NCBI GenBank assembly: GCA_025194985.1
Contig: JAOANE010000014.1
Span: 1 to 64,000, forward strand
Length of the DNA stretch: 64,000 nt
Direction: 5' to 3'
Source: Regnicoccus frigidus
Lineage (GTDB): Bacteria; Cyanobacteriota; Cyanobacteriia; PCC-6307; Cyanobiaceae
This document shows positions 17,260 to 26,326 of the stretch, one piece after another. The translations under genes were made by a program, and so were the position numbers. Positions within the stretch are counted from its first letter, which is position 1. Each line of letters begins with the position of its first letter. The notes under the pieces are model-generated. The model was not told where the DNA came from, did no database searches, and worked only from the letters and a program-made list of their open reading frames with translations.

Positions 17260-18069
17260 TCAGAACGGCAGCGGCACGAACGCCTTGATCGCCAGGGGTG
17301 CCAGAAATTGCAGGAGTCCCGCCGTTCCGCTCAGCAACTGGGGCCCCAGTCCATTGCCGCCCTGCACCGGCTCGGGCGTGTCAGCCAGCTTGAGCGCCGC
17401 CTGCAGCAACTGCGCGCTGGTTTCGGGCTGGCCCTGCTGGTCGTAAAGGGCCGCAGCGACGTTGAAGTCGTCGGCTGCTGCCACCGTGTTGCCTTGCTCA
17501 CTGCGGCTGATGCCCCGGGCCACCCAGCTGATCGCCGCTTCGGGTTGGCGCCCGATCGCGGCGCTGAACAACTGCTCCGCCTGGGGAAACCTGCCCCGCT
17601 GGGCGGCGTCCACCCCAGCGTTGTGCCAATCGGCGTAGCTCTGCTGGGCGGGAATGACGCCCTTGGCGCCCTGCCAGTGGCTGCTGGAGAGGGCCTCAGG
17701 ATCGAGCAGGGCACCGCTGAGGTCGGCGTCGCGCAGGTCGCTGCCCAGCAGGCGGGCGCCGCGCAGATCGGCGCCACGCAGGGAAGCGCCCCGCAGGCTG
17801 GTGAAACTCAGATCAGCGCCGCTGAGCCGGGCGCCATCCAGGCGGGCGCCGCTGAGATTGGCGCGCTGCAACTGGGCGCCGCTCAATTCGGCCTCCCGCA
17901 GATCGGCCTGGACCAGATCGGCATCGGCCAAGGGGCAGTTGACACATTGCTTGCTGTCCAGCAAACGGATCAGGACCTCGCCATCGGCCGCCCGTGCGAC
18001 CGTGCCAGCCACGCCAGCGCAGGCCAGCAGGCCGATGGCGGCAACCAGGGCACGGGCAAGGCGGATCAC
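17260..18069 (-). CDS. Secreted pentapeptide-repeat protein with TPR-like C-terminus
   Basis: The N-terminus is a signal peptide (MIRLARALVAAIGLLACAGV). Residues from about 35 to 110 form some fifteen A(D/N)Lxx pentapeptide repeats, for example LSGARLDGARLSGADL, expected to fold as a right-handed quadrilateral helix. A CVNCPL motif precedes them. The second half (about 125-220) has TPR-like helices (AEQLFSAAIGRQPEAAISW). The GTG at 18069 is chosen as start because the longer frame to 18219 adds a non-signal-like tail that overlaps the divergent gene. The partner or substrate is unknown. Confidence 0.75.
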   Translation of the reverse strand: MIRLARALVAAIGLLACAGVAGTVARAADGEVLIRLLDSKQCVNCPLADADLVQADLREAELSGAQLQRANLSGARLDGARLSGADLSFTSLRGASLRGADLRGARLLGSDLRDADLSGALLDPEALSSSHWQGAKGVIPAQQSYADWHNAGVDAAQRGRFPQAEQLFSAAIGRQPEAAISWVARGISRSEQGNTVAAADDFNVAAALYDQQGQPETSAQLLQAALKLADTPEPVQGGNGLGPQLLSGTAGLLQFLAPLAIKAFVPLPF

Positions 18070-18200
18070 GGCCGTGAACGGCGGCAATAAAAGCTGTCTA
18101 ACAGGCTTTTGAGCCTTTGGCGCGCGCCAGCCGCCGCCGTGGGAACAGCTGCCGCAAGGCTGGTTCGTCCACTGTTGGACACGGTTCAGCAGAGACGTCG

Positions 18201-19328
18201 GTGAGGGATCCGTCCACAACGGGGGAGCCAGAGGCCCGCCACGGCGGCAATCTGGTCGCCAGCGCCCGCCGGCTGGGCTGCCGCCCCGAGCAGTTGCTCG
18301 ATGCCAGCGCCTCGTTGGTGCCCTTCGGGCCGCCGGCCCCGGTGCGGCTGCTGCTGCGCCAGGCGCTGGGGGCCCGAGCAGGCCGGCCCTCGCCCCTGCG
18401 CGACTATCCCGACCGGAGTTATCAGCGGCTGCGCGAGGCGATCGCCGCAGCCCATGGCCTCGATCCCGCTGCCGTGCTGCCTGGCAATGGCGCCGCCGAG
18501 CTGTTCACCTGGGCAGCCAGAGACGCAGCGGCGACGGGCACCAGTTGGTTGCCCACGCCCGGCTTTGCCGACTACCCCCGCGCCCTGGCCTGCTGGGGCG
18601 GGTCGTGGCAGTCCCTGCCCCTGCCGCTGGGGGGCCCGTTCCCGGCCGCAGGGGAAGGGGGCCGGGGCCGTGACGGTGACGGTAACGATGCGATCTGGAT
18701 CACCAATCCCCACAACCCCACGGGCCAGCTCTGGAGTCGCAGCAGCCTGGAGCCCTTGCTGGAGCGTTTTGCCCTGGTGATCGTCGATGAGGCCTTCCTG
18801 CCGCTGGTGCCCGGCGGCGAGGCCGATTCGCTGATCCCGTTGCTGGCCGATCACGCCAATCTGATCGTGATCCGCAGCCTGACCAAGCTGTTCGCGATCG
18901 CCGGGCTGCGACTGGGCTACGCGTTAGCGGCGCCGGAGCGGCTGAAGCGCTGGGCCGCCTGGCGCGACCCCTGGCCGGTGAACGGGCTGGCGGCCGCCGT
19001 GGGTGAAGCGGTGGTGGGTGATCGGCGCTGGCAGGAACGGGTGCGGCGCTGGGTTGCGAAGGAGGGGCCGTGGCTGGCAGGCCAGCTCTCTGGCCTGAGT
19101 GGCCTCAGGCCGCTGCCCTCCGCAGCCAATTTCCTGCTGGTGCAAGGCGAGGGGTCACTGCTGGGGCTGCGCGAACGGCTGGAGAGCCGCCAGCGGATCC
19201 TGCTGCGGGATTGCCGCAGCTTCGAAGGCCTCGGTGAGAACTGGTTGCGGATCGGCCTGCAGGACCGGCGGGGCAACCAGCGCATCCTGCGGGCCATGCG
19301 AACAGAGTTGGCCCGGAAAATGCGTTGA
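18201..19328 (+). CDS. PLP-dependent aminotransferase, CobC/HisC-like
   Basis: This is a fold-type I aminotransferase or decarboxylase. Visible PLP-enzyme motifs are DASASLVPFGPP near the start, LPGNGAAELF, ITNPHNPTGQ, VIVDEAFLPLVPG and the Schiff-base region RSLTKLFAIAGLRLGYA with the catalytic Lys. The pattern resembles L-threonine-O-3-phosphate decarboxylase (cobalamin side chain) more than true HisC, but the sequence alone does not decide. The GTG at 18201 is preferred; a longer frame starts at 18117 with a low-complexity Arg/Ser-rich tail. Confidence 0.75.
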   Translation: MRDPSTTGEPEARHGGNLVASARRLGCRPEQLLDASASLVPFGPPAPVRLLLRQALGARAGRPSPLRDYPDRSYQRLREAIAAAHGLDPAAVLPGNGAAELFTWAARDAAATGTSWLPTPGFADYPRALACWGGSWQSLPLPLGGPFPAAGEGGRGRDGDGNDAIWITNPHNPTGQLWSRSSLEPLLERFALVIVDEAFLPLVPGGEADSLIPLLADHANLIVIRSLTKLFAIAGLRLGYALAAPERLKRWAAWRDPWPVNGLAAAVGEAVVGDRRWQERVRRWVAKEGPWLAGQLSGLSGLRPLPSAANFLLVQGEGSLLGLRERLESRQRILLRDCRSFEGLGENWLRIGLQDRRGNQRILRAMRTELARKMR

Positions 19329-19387
19329 ACCGATCAACCAAGAAGACCGATCAAACAGGCCAGCTCCCGCCTCTGGGGCCCAGCCGC

Positions 19388-20461
19388 TCAGACCAGCTCC
19401 TGAAGCAACAACGCCAGCCGTTGGTCCGCATCCCGCACCGCCAGCCGCTCCATGCCGTTGCGCAGGCTGAGCAAGGGATCGGCCGCCGCGGCCCCTCCCC
19501 GCAGCTTGGGGCCCAGCAACTGCCAGAGCGTCTGGGCCAGGGGGCCCTGGCCCGGAGGGTGTTGGGCGACGATCACGGCCCCGCCAGCGGCGACGGCAGC
19601 GGCGGCATTGGCGTCCTGGTGCCGATCGGCCGCCTGGGGAAACGGCACCAGGACGGCGGGGGTGCCGCAGACGGCCAGCTCACTGAGGCTGCCGGCGCCG
19701 GAGCGGCTGATGGCCAGATCGGTGTGCTGGAGCAGGCCGGCCAGCTCATCGCTGAAGGGACGCTCCACATAGCCGCTGGCGTGGATCGCTCCTACCTCCG
19801 GATCGCTGGAGCCGGTGAGATGCACGACCCGGCAGCCAGCAGCCAGCAGCTGCGGCACCAGGGGACGCACCATCCGGTTCAGCCCGAGCGCCCCCTGGCT
19901 GCCGCCCATCACCAGAAGCAGCGGACCCTCGCCAGCGGGAACCCACGCCGGTAACGGGGCAGGCAGCAGGAAGTCCTGGCGAACCGGCGTGCCGGTCAGC
20001 AGCGGGCGACAGCGGGGCAGGCGCTCGGTTGCAGCCGGAAGGCCCACCGCCACCCGGCTGCACAGCCGCCCCAGCAGCCGGGTGACCCGCCCCGGGATCG
20101 CATTGGAGTCATGCAGAACAACAGGCACACCACACCAGCGCGCCGCCAGGATGGCCGGGGCGGCGATGTAGCCCCCCGTGCTGAAGACCACGTCGATGCC
20201 TTCACGGCGGATCAACTGGCGCACCTTCAGGCTGGCGGCCAGCAGTTGGAACAGTTGCCAGAGTTTGCGCAGCCCCCGGCCCTGTAAGCCCCCGGCGCGA
20301 ACGGTATGCAAGGGGTAGCGCGCCGGCACCAGCTCCCGCTCCAGGCGATCAGGCACTCCCAGCCACTGCACCGAGAAACTCGGCGGCAGCGCCTCGGCCA
20401 CGGCCAGGGCAGGGAAGAGATGTCCACCAGTGCCGCTGGCGGCGATCAGAAGCCGGGTCAT
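19388..20461 (-). CDS. murG: UDP-GlcNAc transferase MurG
   Basis: This peripheral membrane enzyme converts lipid I to lipid II in peptidoglycan synthesis. The 357-residue protein has the N-terminal glycine-rich loop ASGTGGHLFPALAVAEAL, STGGYIAAPAILAA, HDSNAIPGRVTRLL, the second glycine-rich segment VMGGSQGALGLNRM and the nucleotide-sugar site SRSGAGSLSELAVCGTPAVLVPFP with HQDANA. The start MTRLLIAASG at 20461 is chosen over a frame seven residues longer. It is convergent with the aminotransferase and divergent from the secreted protein at 20534. Confidence 0.96.
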   Translation of the reverse strand: MTRLLIAASGTGGHLFPALAVAEALPPSFSVQWLGVPDRLERELVPARYPLHTVRAGGLQGRGLRKLWQLFQLLAASLKVRQLIRREGIDVVFSTGGYIAAPAILAARWCGVPVVLHDSNAIPGRVTRLLGRLCSRVAVGLPAATERLPRCRPLLTGTPVRQDFLLPAPLPAWVPAGEGPLLLVMGGSQGALGLNRMVRPLVPQLLAAGCRVVHLTGSSDPEVGAIHASGYVERPFSDELAGLLQHTDLAISRSGAGSLSELAVCGTPAVLVPFPQAADRHQDANAAAAVAAGGAVIVAQHPPGQGPLAQTLWQLLGPKLRGGAAAADPLLSLRNGMERLAVRDADQRLALLLQELV

Positions 20462-20533
20462 GGGCCTTTTCAAACGCGCCAAGCGTGCAAGCGAAGCGCG
20501 CCTAACTTATGTGAACTTCCCTGGCCGCTCCCG

Positions 20534-21283
20534 ATGTCGTTGCCCCGCCCGTCCCTGCCTGCACTGCTGGCGGCGGCTGCGTTGTGCTTCGCTCCTCTCG
20601 CGGCTGCCGCGGCCCCCAGCCTGGCCCTCCTCCAGACCCTGGAAGCCAGCCTCAACAGCGGCAACTCCGGCTCCCTCTCCGGCCTGCTCAGCGAAGGGCC
20701 GGGCCTCGATCCCAGCGAGCTGGTGGAGCGTTATGACGCCCTGCGCAAGCGCTTCCCCGATGCCCGTTGGCAGGTCAGTCCGGGCAAGGCGCTCCGGGAT
20801 GGCCGCAGCACGGTTCAGATCAAGGTCAGTGGCAGCCGCAGCGAAGGGCCCTACCTCTACCGGCTGGAAGCCGAACAACTCCTGGCCTTAGGCGAGGGCG
20901 GCGGACGGCTGAACGGCCAGGAAGTGATCCGTGAAACCAGTGTGCTGCGCAGCGGTTCCGTTGAGCTGCCGATCAGCCTGCAGATCCCCGATGCCGTGCT
21001 CACCGGCCAGCGCTACGACGTTGACGTGGTGTTCGACGAGCCACTGAACGGGGCGTTGGTGGCGGGCGGAATCGCCCCGATCACCGGCCCGCAGATCAGC
21101 GCTTCGCAGAACCCGGAGCTGGAGCTCGCCGCCCTCGCCGGTGGCGGCCTGTTCAAGATCGTGCAAGCGCCGCTCGAACCAGGCAGCCAGACCTGGGCCG
21201 TGCTTTTGGTCCATCCCGACGGCATCATCAGCACCACCAAGCGGGTGCGGGTGGTGGCTGACAAGGCCGCGCTCACCCCTTGA
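20534..21283 (+). CDS. Hypothetical secreted protein
   Basis: The 249-residue protein has a clear signal peptide (MSLPRPSLPALLAAAALCFAPLAAAAA) and a mature part that starts with a helical region (LALLQTLEASLNSGNSGSLSGLL). Beta-rich sequence follows (RSTVQIKVSGSRSEGPYLYRLEAEQLL, ISLQIPDAVLTGQRYDVDVVFDEPL). No catalytic motif is visible. It looks like a conserved cyanobacterial periplasmic protein of unknown role. Its end overlaps the convergent dehydrogenase gene by 11 bp. Confidence 0.75.
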   Translation: MSLPRPSLPALLAAAALCFAPLAAAAAPSLALLQTLEASLNSGNSGSLSGLLSEGPGLDPSELVERYDALRKRFPDARWQVSPGKALRDGRSTVQIKVSGSRSEGPYLYRLEAEQLLALGEGGGRLNGQEVIRETSVLRSGSVELPISLQIPDAVLTGQRYDVDVVFDEPLNGALVAGGIAPITGPQISASQNPELELAALAGGGLFKIVQAPLEPGSQTWAVLLVHPDGIISTTKRVRVVADKAALTP

Positions 21284-22154
21284 ACCAGCGGATCAGGGCC
21301 GACACGTCCTCATCCCCGTGGCCGGCCTCGATCAGGGCGTCTTCGATCGCCGCCACCCGTTCGCCGATCGGCAACTCCAGCCCGGTGGCGGCTGCCGCGG
21401 CCAGAGCGATGGCCAGGTCCTTGCGGTGCAGCGCCAGCTTGAAACCCAGCGGGAACGACCCCTCCAGCATGCCGCCAGCCCGGTTCTCCAGGGCCCAGGA
21501 GCCCGCCGCCCCGCTGGCGAGGGCCTGACAGACCGCCGCCATCGGCAGCCCCAGCCGCTGGCCCAGGGCCATCGCCTCGGCCACGGCGGCGTAGCTGCCG
21601 GCCACCAGCACCTGGTTGACCGCCTTGGCCTGCTGCCCGCAGCCCACCGGGCCGAGGTGGGTGATGCGGCTGCCGACCACCTCCAGCAGGGGGCGGGCCC
21701 GCTCCAGATCGGCCATCGTTCCGCCCACCAACACCGACAGGCTGCCGGCTTTGGCCCCTTCCGTGCCACCGGTCACCGGGGCATCGAGATAGGCCACGCC
21801 CTGACGGCCCAGGCGCTCGGCCAGCGAGCGGCTGACGGCCGGATCGATCGTCGAGAAGTCGATCACGGTGGCCCCTGGGCGCAATCCAAGAGCGGCCGGC
21901 TGGGCGGCACCGAACAGCACGGCCTCCGCGGCGGCCCCATCGGTGAGGCATAGGCAGAGCCAGTCGGCGGCGGCTGCAGCTGCTGCCGGCGTGGGCGCCG
22001 CCGCCGCACCGGCAGCCAGCAGCGAAGCCTCCCGCGAACGTGTCCGGTTGTGAACGCTGAGCGGAAAGCCTGCGGCCAGCAGATTGGCTGCCATCGGGGC
22101 GCCCAGGGCCCCCAGGCCGATGAACGCCAGCGGGGGGCGGAAAGATTCAGTCAT
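21273..22154 (-). CDS. NAD(P)-dependent beta-hydroxyacid dehydrogenase family protein
   Basis: The 293-residue enzyme belongs to the 3-hydroxyisobutyrate dehydrogenase/GarR family. The Rossmann motif FIGLGALGAPMAANLLAAGF lies at residues 11-30, and the substrate-binding segment DAPVTGGTEGAKAGSLSVLVGG is near residue 125. The catalytic Lys region is GCGQQAKAVNQVLVAGSYAAVAEAM near residue 170. NRT after the second strand suggests NADP preference (inference). Likely substrates are glyoxylate, succinic semialdehyde or tartronate semialdehyde; the sequence does not decide. Confidence 0.85.
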   Translation of the reverse strand: MTESFRPPLAFIGLGALGAPMAANLLAAGFPLSVHNRTRSREASLLAAGAAAAPTPAAAAAAADWLCLCLTDGAAAEAVLFGAAQPAALGLRPGATVIDFSTIDPAVSRSLAERLGRQGVAYLDAPVTGGTEGAKAGSLSVLVGGTMADLERARPLLEVVGSRITHLGPVGCGQQAKAVNQVLVAGSYAAVAEAMALGQRLGLPMAAVCQALASGAAGSWALENRAGGMLEGSFPLGFKLALHRKDLAIALAAAAATGLELPIGERVAAIEDALIEAGHGDEDVSALIRWFKG

Positions 22155-22237
22155 GGTCGGGCGCCAACGGGTAGGAGTTCAGTCGGAGATGCAGCCAAGG
22201 CCAGGGCCACGATGGTTGGGTTCAACGCCCCAGATCC

Positions 22238-22672
22238 ATGTCCCGATCCCTCACCCTGCAGCGCTTGTTCTTGCCGCCGGTCGCTGCTGGCCTGGCCATG
22301 CTGCTCCAGGTCGATTCTGGAAAAGCCCAGACCAACCCCAACCCTGCGGTTCGAGTCCCAGCTGGCGAGCGGGTGCAGCTCAGCGAGAGCCAGAAGCAGG
22401 AGATCTTCAAGTCGCGCCACAGCTGGGCCCTGCGGGACAACGCCGCCCAGATGGCCATCCTCAAAGACAACGAGCGTTGCCTCAAGGCCGCCGCTGACAT
22501 CGAAGCGTTGCGTCGCTGCCGCGGCGAGCAACGCAAGGAGCTGCGCGAGGTGATGCAGACCACGCGCAGCGAAAACCGTGCCCTCGCCCAACGGCTTGGG
22601 ATTCCCATGCCCGAAGAGCGCGGCAGGGGTCAAGGCCGAGGCGGCAAGCGCAACCCCACGCCACAGCCCTGA
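22238..22672 (+). CDS. Hypothetical small secreted protein, basic and helical
   Basis: The 144-residue protein has a signal peptide (to about residue 30, ending GKAQ). The charged mature part is predicted helical by composition, with two cysteines (CLKAAADIEALRRC) and a basic Gly/Arg-rich tail. It lies alone between two minus-strand genes. The family is unrecognised. The resemblance to Spy/CpxP-like periplasmic helical proteins is weak and not claimed. Confidence 0.65.
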   Translation: MSRSLTLQRLFLPPVAAGLAMLLQVDSGKAQTNPNPAVRVPAGERVQLSESQKQEIFKSRHSWALRDNAAQMAILKDNERCLKAAADIEALRRCRGEQRKELREVMQTTRSENRALAQRLGIPMPEERGRGQGRGGKRNPTPQP

Positions 22673-22696
22673 GCGACAGCTTGAGGCCCCTTGAAG

Positions 22697-23902
22697 TCAG
22701 GCGTCGTCGAGGGCGGCGACGCCGGGGAGCACCTTGCCCTCCAGCAGCTCCAGGCTGGCGCCGCCACCGGTGGAGATGTGGCTCATTTTCTCCGCCACAC
22801 CCACCTTCTCGACGGCCGCCACGGAGTCACCACCGCCGATGATCGTGCAGCAGCCCGTGCCGCTCAGCTCGGCGAGGGTGTGGGCCACACCGTTGGTGCC
22901 GGCGGCGAATTTGTCGAACTCGAACACGCCCATCGGCCCGTTCCAGATCACGGTTTTGCAGTCGGCCAAGGCCTCCTGGAAGGCCTGGAGTGAATCCGGG
23001 CCGATGTCGAGGCCCATCCAGCCGTCGGGGATCGCGTCCACCGCGGTGGTGAGCGTGTTGGCGTCGGGGGAGAAGGCGTCGGCGAGCACGACATCGCTGG
23101 GCAGCAGCAGCTGCACGCCCTTGGCCTTGGCCTTGGCCTCGAGCTCCTTGGCCAAGTCGAGCTTGTCGTCTTCAACCAGGCTTTTGCCCACCGCCAGGCC
23201 GCGCGCCTTGTAGAAGGTGAAGATCATGCCGCCGCCGATCAGCACCTTGTCGCACTTGTCGATCAACGACTCGAGCACGCCGATCTTGCTGCTCACCTTG
23301 GAGCCGCCAACGATCGCCGCCAGCGGACGCTTCGGCTCATCGATGGCGCCCTGCAGATACTGCAGTTCCTTTTCCATCAGCAGCCCGGCCACGCTGGGCT
23401 TCAGGTATTCGGTCACGCCGGCGGTGGAGGCATGGGCCCGGTGGGCGGCGCCAAAGGCATCATTCACATAGACATCGGCCAGGGCGGCCAGCTTGGCGGC
23501 GAAGCCGGGATCGTTCTTCTCTTCCTCAGCGAAGAAGCGCACGTTCTCCAGCAGCAGCACATCGCCATCGGCCAGGGCCGCCACCTTGGCTTCGGCGTCA
23601 GGGCCGATGCAGCTGTCGGTTTTGAGCACCGGCTTGCCCAGCAGCTCACTGAGGCGGGCCGCCACCGGGGTCAGCCGCATCGCCTCATTCACCTGACCCT
23701 TGGGCCGGCCGAAATGGGCGGCCAGAATCACGCGGGCCCCTTTGGCAGTGAGCGCGTGGATAGTGGGAAGCGCGGCGCGGATCCTGGTGTCATCGCTGAT
23801 CGCCCCCGAGTCCGCCAGCGGAACGTTGAAATCGACCCGCACCAGCACCCGTTTGCCCTGGAGGTCATCGCTGCTGAGGCTGGCCAGGGAACGCTTCGCC
23901 AT
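22697..23902 (-). CDS. pgk: Phosphoglycerate kinase
   Basis: This glycolytic and Calvin-cycle enzyme transfers phosphate between 1,3-bisphosphoglycerate and ADP. It has 401 residues with the N-terminal substrate site RVLVRVDFNVPLADSG, DDTRIRAALPTI and LAAHFGRPKG. The hinge and nucleotide site read LAAIVGGSKVSSKIGVLESL, and the C-terminal loop is GGGDSVAAVEKVG followed by HISTGGGASLELLEG. It is a single-copy housekeeping gene, convergent with the small secreted protein. Confidence 0.97.
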   Translation of the reverse strand: MAKRSLASLSSDDLQGKRVLVRVDFNVPLADSGAISDDTRIRAALPTIHALTAKGARVILAAHFGRPKGQVNEAMRLTPVAARLSELLGKPVLKTDSCIGPDAEAKVAALADGDVLLLENVRFFAEEEKNDPGFAAKLAALADVYVNDAFGAAHRAHASTAGVTEYLKPSVAGLLMEKELQYLQGAIDEPKRPLAAIVGGSKVSSKIGVLESLIDKCDKVLIGGGMIFTFYKARGLAVGKSLVEDDKLDLAKELEAKAKAKGVQLLLPSDVVLADAFSPDANTLTTAVDAIPDGWMGLDIGPDSLQAFQEALADCKTVIWNGPMGVFEFDKFAAGTNGVAHTLAELSGTGCCTIIGGGDSVAAVEKVGVAEKMSHISTGGGASLELLEGKVLPGVAALDDA

Positions 23903-24011
23903 GGGGGAATGGTCTGGGGAAAAGATTGGGCGAGGCTAGGCCCCGGCCCAGCGGGCGCTAGGACAAGAGAGTCAGATCCCACCGCCCGCCTTTTCAGCCG
24001 GACTTCGAACG

Positions 24012-24395
24012 ATGTTCAGCACTGTTCTGTTTCCCATCGATCAGAGCCGCCAGACGATGGACACCGCTGCGGTGGCCCTGGAGCTTGCCCAACAGCATTC
24101 CAGTCGGCTGGTGGTGCTCTCGGTGGTGGAAGAAGAGGAAGGGGCGATGCATGATGCCGCCGCCGTCGCCCGGCTGCTGGAGCAGGCCCGCGTGCACTTC
24201 GAGCAGGCCGGCATGGCCTGCGAGGTGATCGAACGGCAGGGCAAACCAGCCTTCGTGATCGGCGATGTGGCCGATGAGATCAACGCCGATGTGATCGTGA
24301 TGGGCACCCGCGGCCTCAGCCTCGAGCCGGGCGAGGAGAGCACCGCCTCGCGGGTGATCCAGCTGGCCCCCTGTCCGGTGCTGGTGGTGCCCTGA
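24012..24395 (+). CDS. Universal stress protein (UspA family)
   Basis: The single-domain 127-residue USP has the expected alpha/beta fold starting STVLFPIDQSRQTMDTA. The ATP-binding glycine signature GTRGLSLEPGEESTASRVIQLAPCPVLVV approximates G-2x-G-9x-G(S/T), with E replacing one glycine, so nucleotide binding is plausible but not certain. Its stop overlaps the next gene's ATG, which suggests co-transcription with the ribosome-assembly GTPase. Confidence 0.85.
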   Translation: MFSTVLFPIDQSRQTMDTAAVALELAQQHSSRLVVLSVVEEEEGAMHDAAAVARLLEQARVHFEQAGMACEVIERQGKPAFVIGDVADEINADVIVMGTRGLSLEPGEESTASRVIQLAPCPVLVVP

Positions 24396-25363
24396 TGGAG
24401 CGTGTCGTCGACCCGACTCCGGCGGGTCCGATCCCGGCGGGCCATGGCCTCAGTGTCTCGGCCCCGGCGATTCAGTGGTATCCGGGCCATATCGCCAAGG
24501 CGGAGCGCCAGCTCCACAAGCAGCTGGCCAAGGTGGACCTGGTGATCGAGGTGCGTGATGCCCGCATTCCCCGCGCCACCGGCCACCCCCGCCTGCAGCG
24601 CTGGATGCAGGGCAAACAGCGGCTGCTGGTGATCAACCGCCGCGACATGGTCAACGAAACGGCCCGGCTCGCCTGGGACCGTTGGCTGCGCAGCCAGGGC
24701 GAGACCCCTTGGTGGTGCGATGCCCGGGCCGGCACCGGCGTGAAGCAACTGCAGGAGGCAGCCGTGCGGGCTGGCCGGCAGCTCAATGCCCGCCGGGCCG
24801 GTCGCGGCATGCTGCCGCGGCCGGTGCGGGCCCTGATGCTGGGGTTCCCAAACGTGGGCAAGTCGGCCCTGATCAACCGGCTGGTGCGCCAGAAGGTGGT
24901 GGACAGCGCCCGCCGGGCCGGGGTGACCCGCACCCTGCGCTGGGTCAGGGTCGGCCAGGACATCGATCTGCTCGACGCCCCCGGCGTGCTGCCGCCACGG
25001 CTGGATGATCAGCGCTCCGCCCTGCTGCTGGCCCTCTGCGACGACATCGGCCAGGCGGCCTATGACGGCGAGGCCGTTGCGGGCGCCTTCCTGCGCCTGC
25101 TCGACAGCCTGACGGGCAGCCCGGAAGCTGGCCTCAACCCTGGGCTGGTGGAGAGCCGCTATGGCGTCCCCATCGGTCGGCTCGATCCCGGCGATGGCCG
25201 CTCGGTGGTGGATGGCTGGGCCTGGCTGCAGGCGGCGGCGGCACGGCACACCAGCGGCGATACGGCCCGCATGGCCCAGCGCCTGCTCGACGACTTCCGC
25301 CGCTCCCTGCTCGGCGCCATCGCCCTGGAACTGCCGCCACCGCCCCAGCCACAGCAGCCATGA
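24395..25363 (+). CDS. rbgA: Ribosome biogenesis GTPase YlqF/RbgA
   Basis: This is a circularly permuted GTPase that helps late assembly of the 50S subunit. The permuted order is visible over 322 residues: G4 as NRRDM near residue 89, then G1 as GFPNVGKSALINRL near residue 150, then G3 as DAPGVLPPR near residue 190. It begins with IQWYPGHIAKAERQLHKQL, the RbgA signature with the conserved GHxxKA. It overlaps uspA at the start and the RluA-family gene at the end (ATGA), forming a three-gene unit. Confidence 0.92.
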   Translation: MERVVDPTPAGPIPAGHGLSVSAPAIQWYPGHIAKAERQLHKQLAKVDLVIEVRDARIPRATGHPRLQRWMQGKQRLLVINRRDMVNETARLAWDRWLRSQGETPWWCDARAGTGVKQLQEAAVRAGRQLNARRAGRGMLPRPVRALMLGFPNVGKSALINRLVRQKVVDSARRAGVTRTLRWVRVGQDIDLLDAPGVLPPRLDDQRSALLLALCDDIGQAAYDGEAVAGAFLRLLDSLTGSPEAGLNPGLVESRYGVPIGRLDPGDGRSVVDGWAWLQAAAARHTSGDTARMAQRLLDDFRRSLLGAIALELPPPPQPQQP

Positions 25364-26322
25364 CCGGCTCTGGCAGCGCTGAAACCTTTGGCAATGGCGA
25401 GGGCGAGCTGGTCAGCCTGGTGTACCCCAAGCCGTTGCCGATGCGGCTCGACCGCTGGCTGGTGGCCCAGCGGCCGGAGCAGAGCCGCGCCCGCATCCAG
25501 AAATTCATAGAAGCCGGCCTGGTGCGGGTCAACGGGATCGAGGGACGGGCCAAGACGCCCTTGCGCCCCGGCGATGCGGTGCAGCTGTGGATGCCCCCAC
25601 CGGAGCCACTCCCCTACCTGCTGCCGGAGGCGATGCCGCTGGATGTGCTCTACGAAGACGCCCACCTGATCGTGCTCAACAAGCCGGCCGGGCTGACCGT
25701 GCACCCAGCCCCGGGCAACCGCGACGGCACCTTGGTGAACGGACTGCTGCACCACTGCCCCGACCTGCCGGGGATCGGCGGTGAGCGGCGGCCGGGGATC
25801 GTGCACCGGCTCGACAAGGACACCACCGGCTGCATCGTGGTAGCCAAAAGCCAGGAAGCCCTGGTGAAACTGCAGGTGCAGATCCAGAAGCGGATCGCTT
25901 CTCGGGACTACCTGGCCGTAATCCATGGGGTACCCAGGGAGGAGAGCGGCACGATCGAGGCACCGATCGGCCGCCACCCGCTGGATCGCAAAAAATATGC
26001 GGTGGTAGAGCTCGAGAAGGGCCGCCAGGCCCGCACCCACTGGCAGCTGGTGGAACGGCTGGGCGACTACTCGCTAATGCGCTTCAAGCTCGACACCGGC
26101 CGCACCCACCAGATCCGGGTGCACTGCGCCCATCTGGGTCACCCGATCCTGGGCGATGCCACCTACGGCCGCTGCCGCAAGCTGCCGATCTCCCTCACTG
26201 GCCAAGCCCTGCATGCGCTGCGCCTGGGGCTCGACCATCCGATCAGCGGCGAGCGGCTGGTGTTCGAGGCCCCCCTGCCGCCGATCTTCGAAAAGCTGCT
26301 GGCGGAGCTGCGCCGGGGCTGA
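25360..26322 (+). CDS. rluD: RluA-family 23S rRNA pseudouridine synthase (RluD-like)
   Basis: The 320-residue enzyme isomerises uridine in rRNA. The N-terminal S4 domain (about 25-85: MRLDRWLVAQRPEQSRARIQKFI) is followed by the catalytic domain with the PGIVHRLDKDTTGCIVVAK motif containing the catalytic Asp. TGRTHQIRVHCAHLGHPILGD follows. S4 plus this length fits RluD or RluB-like members of family RluA better than RluC, but the modified position cannot be read from sequence. It starts in an ATGA overlap with rbgA. Confidence 0.9.
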   Translation: MTGSGSAETFGNGEGELVSLVYPKPLPMRLDRWLVAQRPEQSRARIQKFIEAGLVRVNGIEGRAKTPLRPGDAVQLWMPPPEPLPYLLPEAMPLDVLYEDAHLIVLNKPAGLTVHPAPGNRDGTLVNGLLHHCPDLPGIGGERRPGIVHRLDKDTTGCIVVAKSQEALVKLQVQIQKRIASRDYLAVIHGVPREESGTIEAPIGRHPLDRKKYAVVELEKGRQARTHWQLVERLGDYSLMRFKLDTGRTHQIRVHCAHLGHPILGDATYGRCRKLPISLTGQALHALRLGLDHPISGERLVFEAPLPPIFEKLLAELRRG

Positions 26323-26326
26323 TCAA

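Noticed and set aside
18070..18200. Cobalamin riboswitch considered upstream of the CobC/HisC-like aminotransferase
   Set aside because: Fragments such as GGGAAC and GCTGCCGCAA occur, but the B12 box and overall order are absent.
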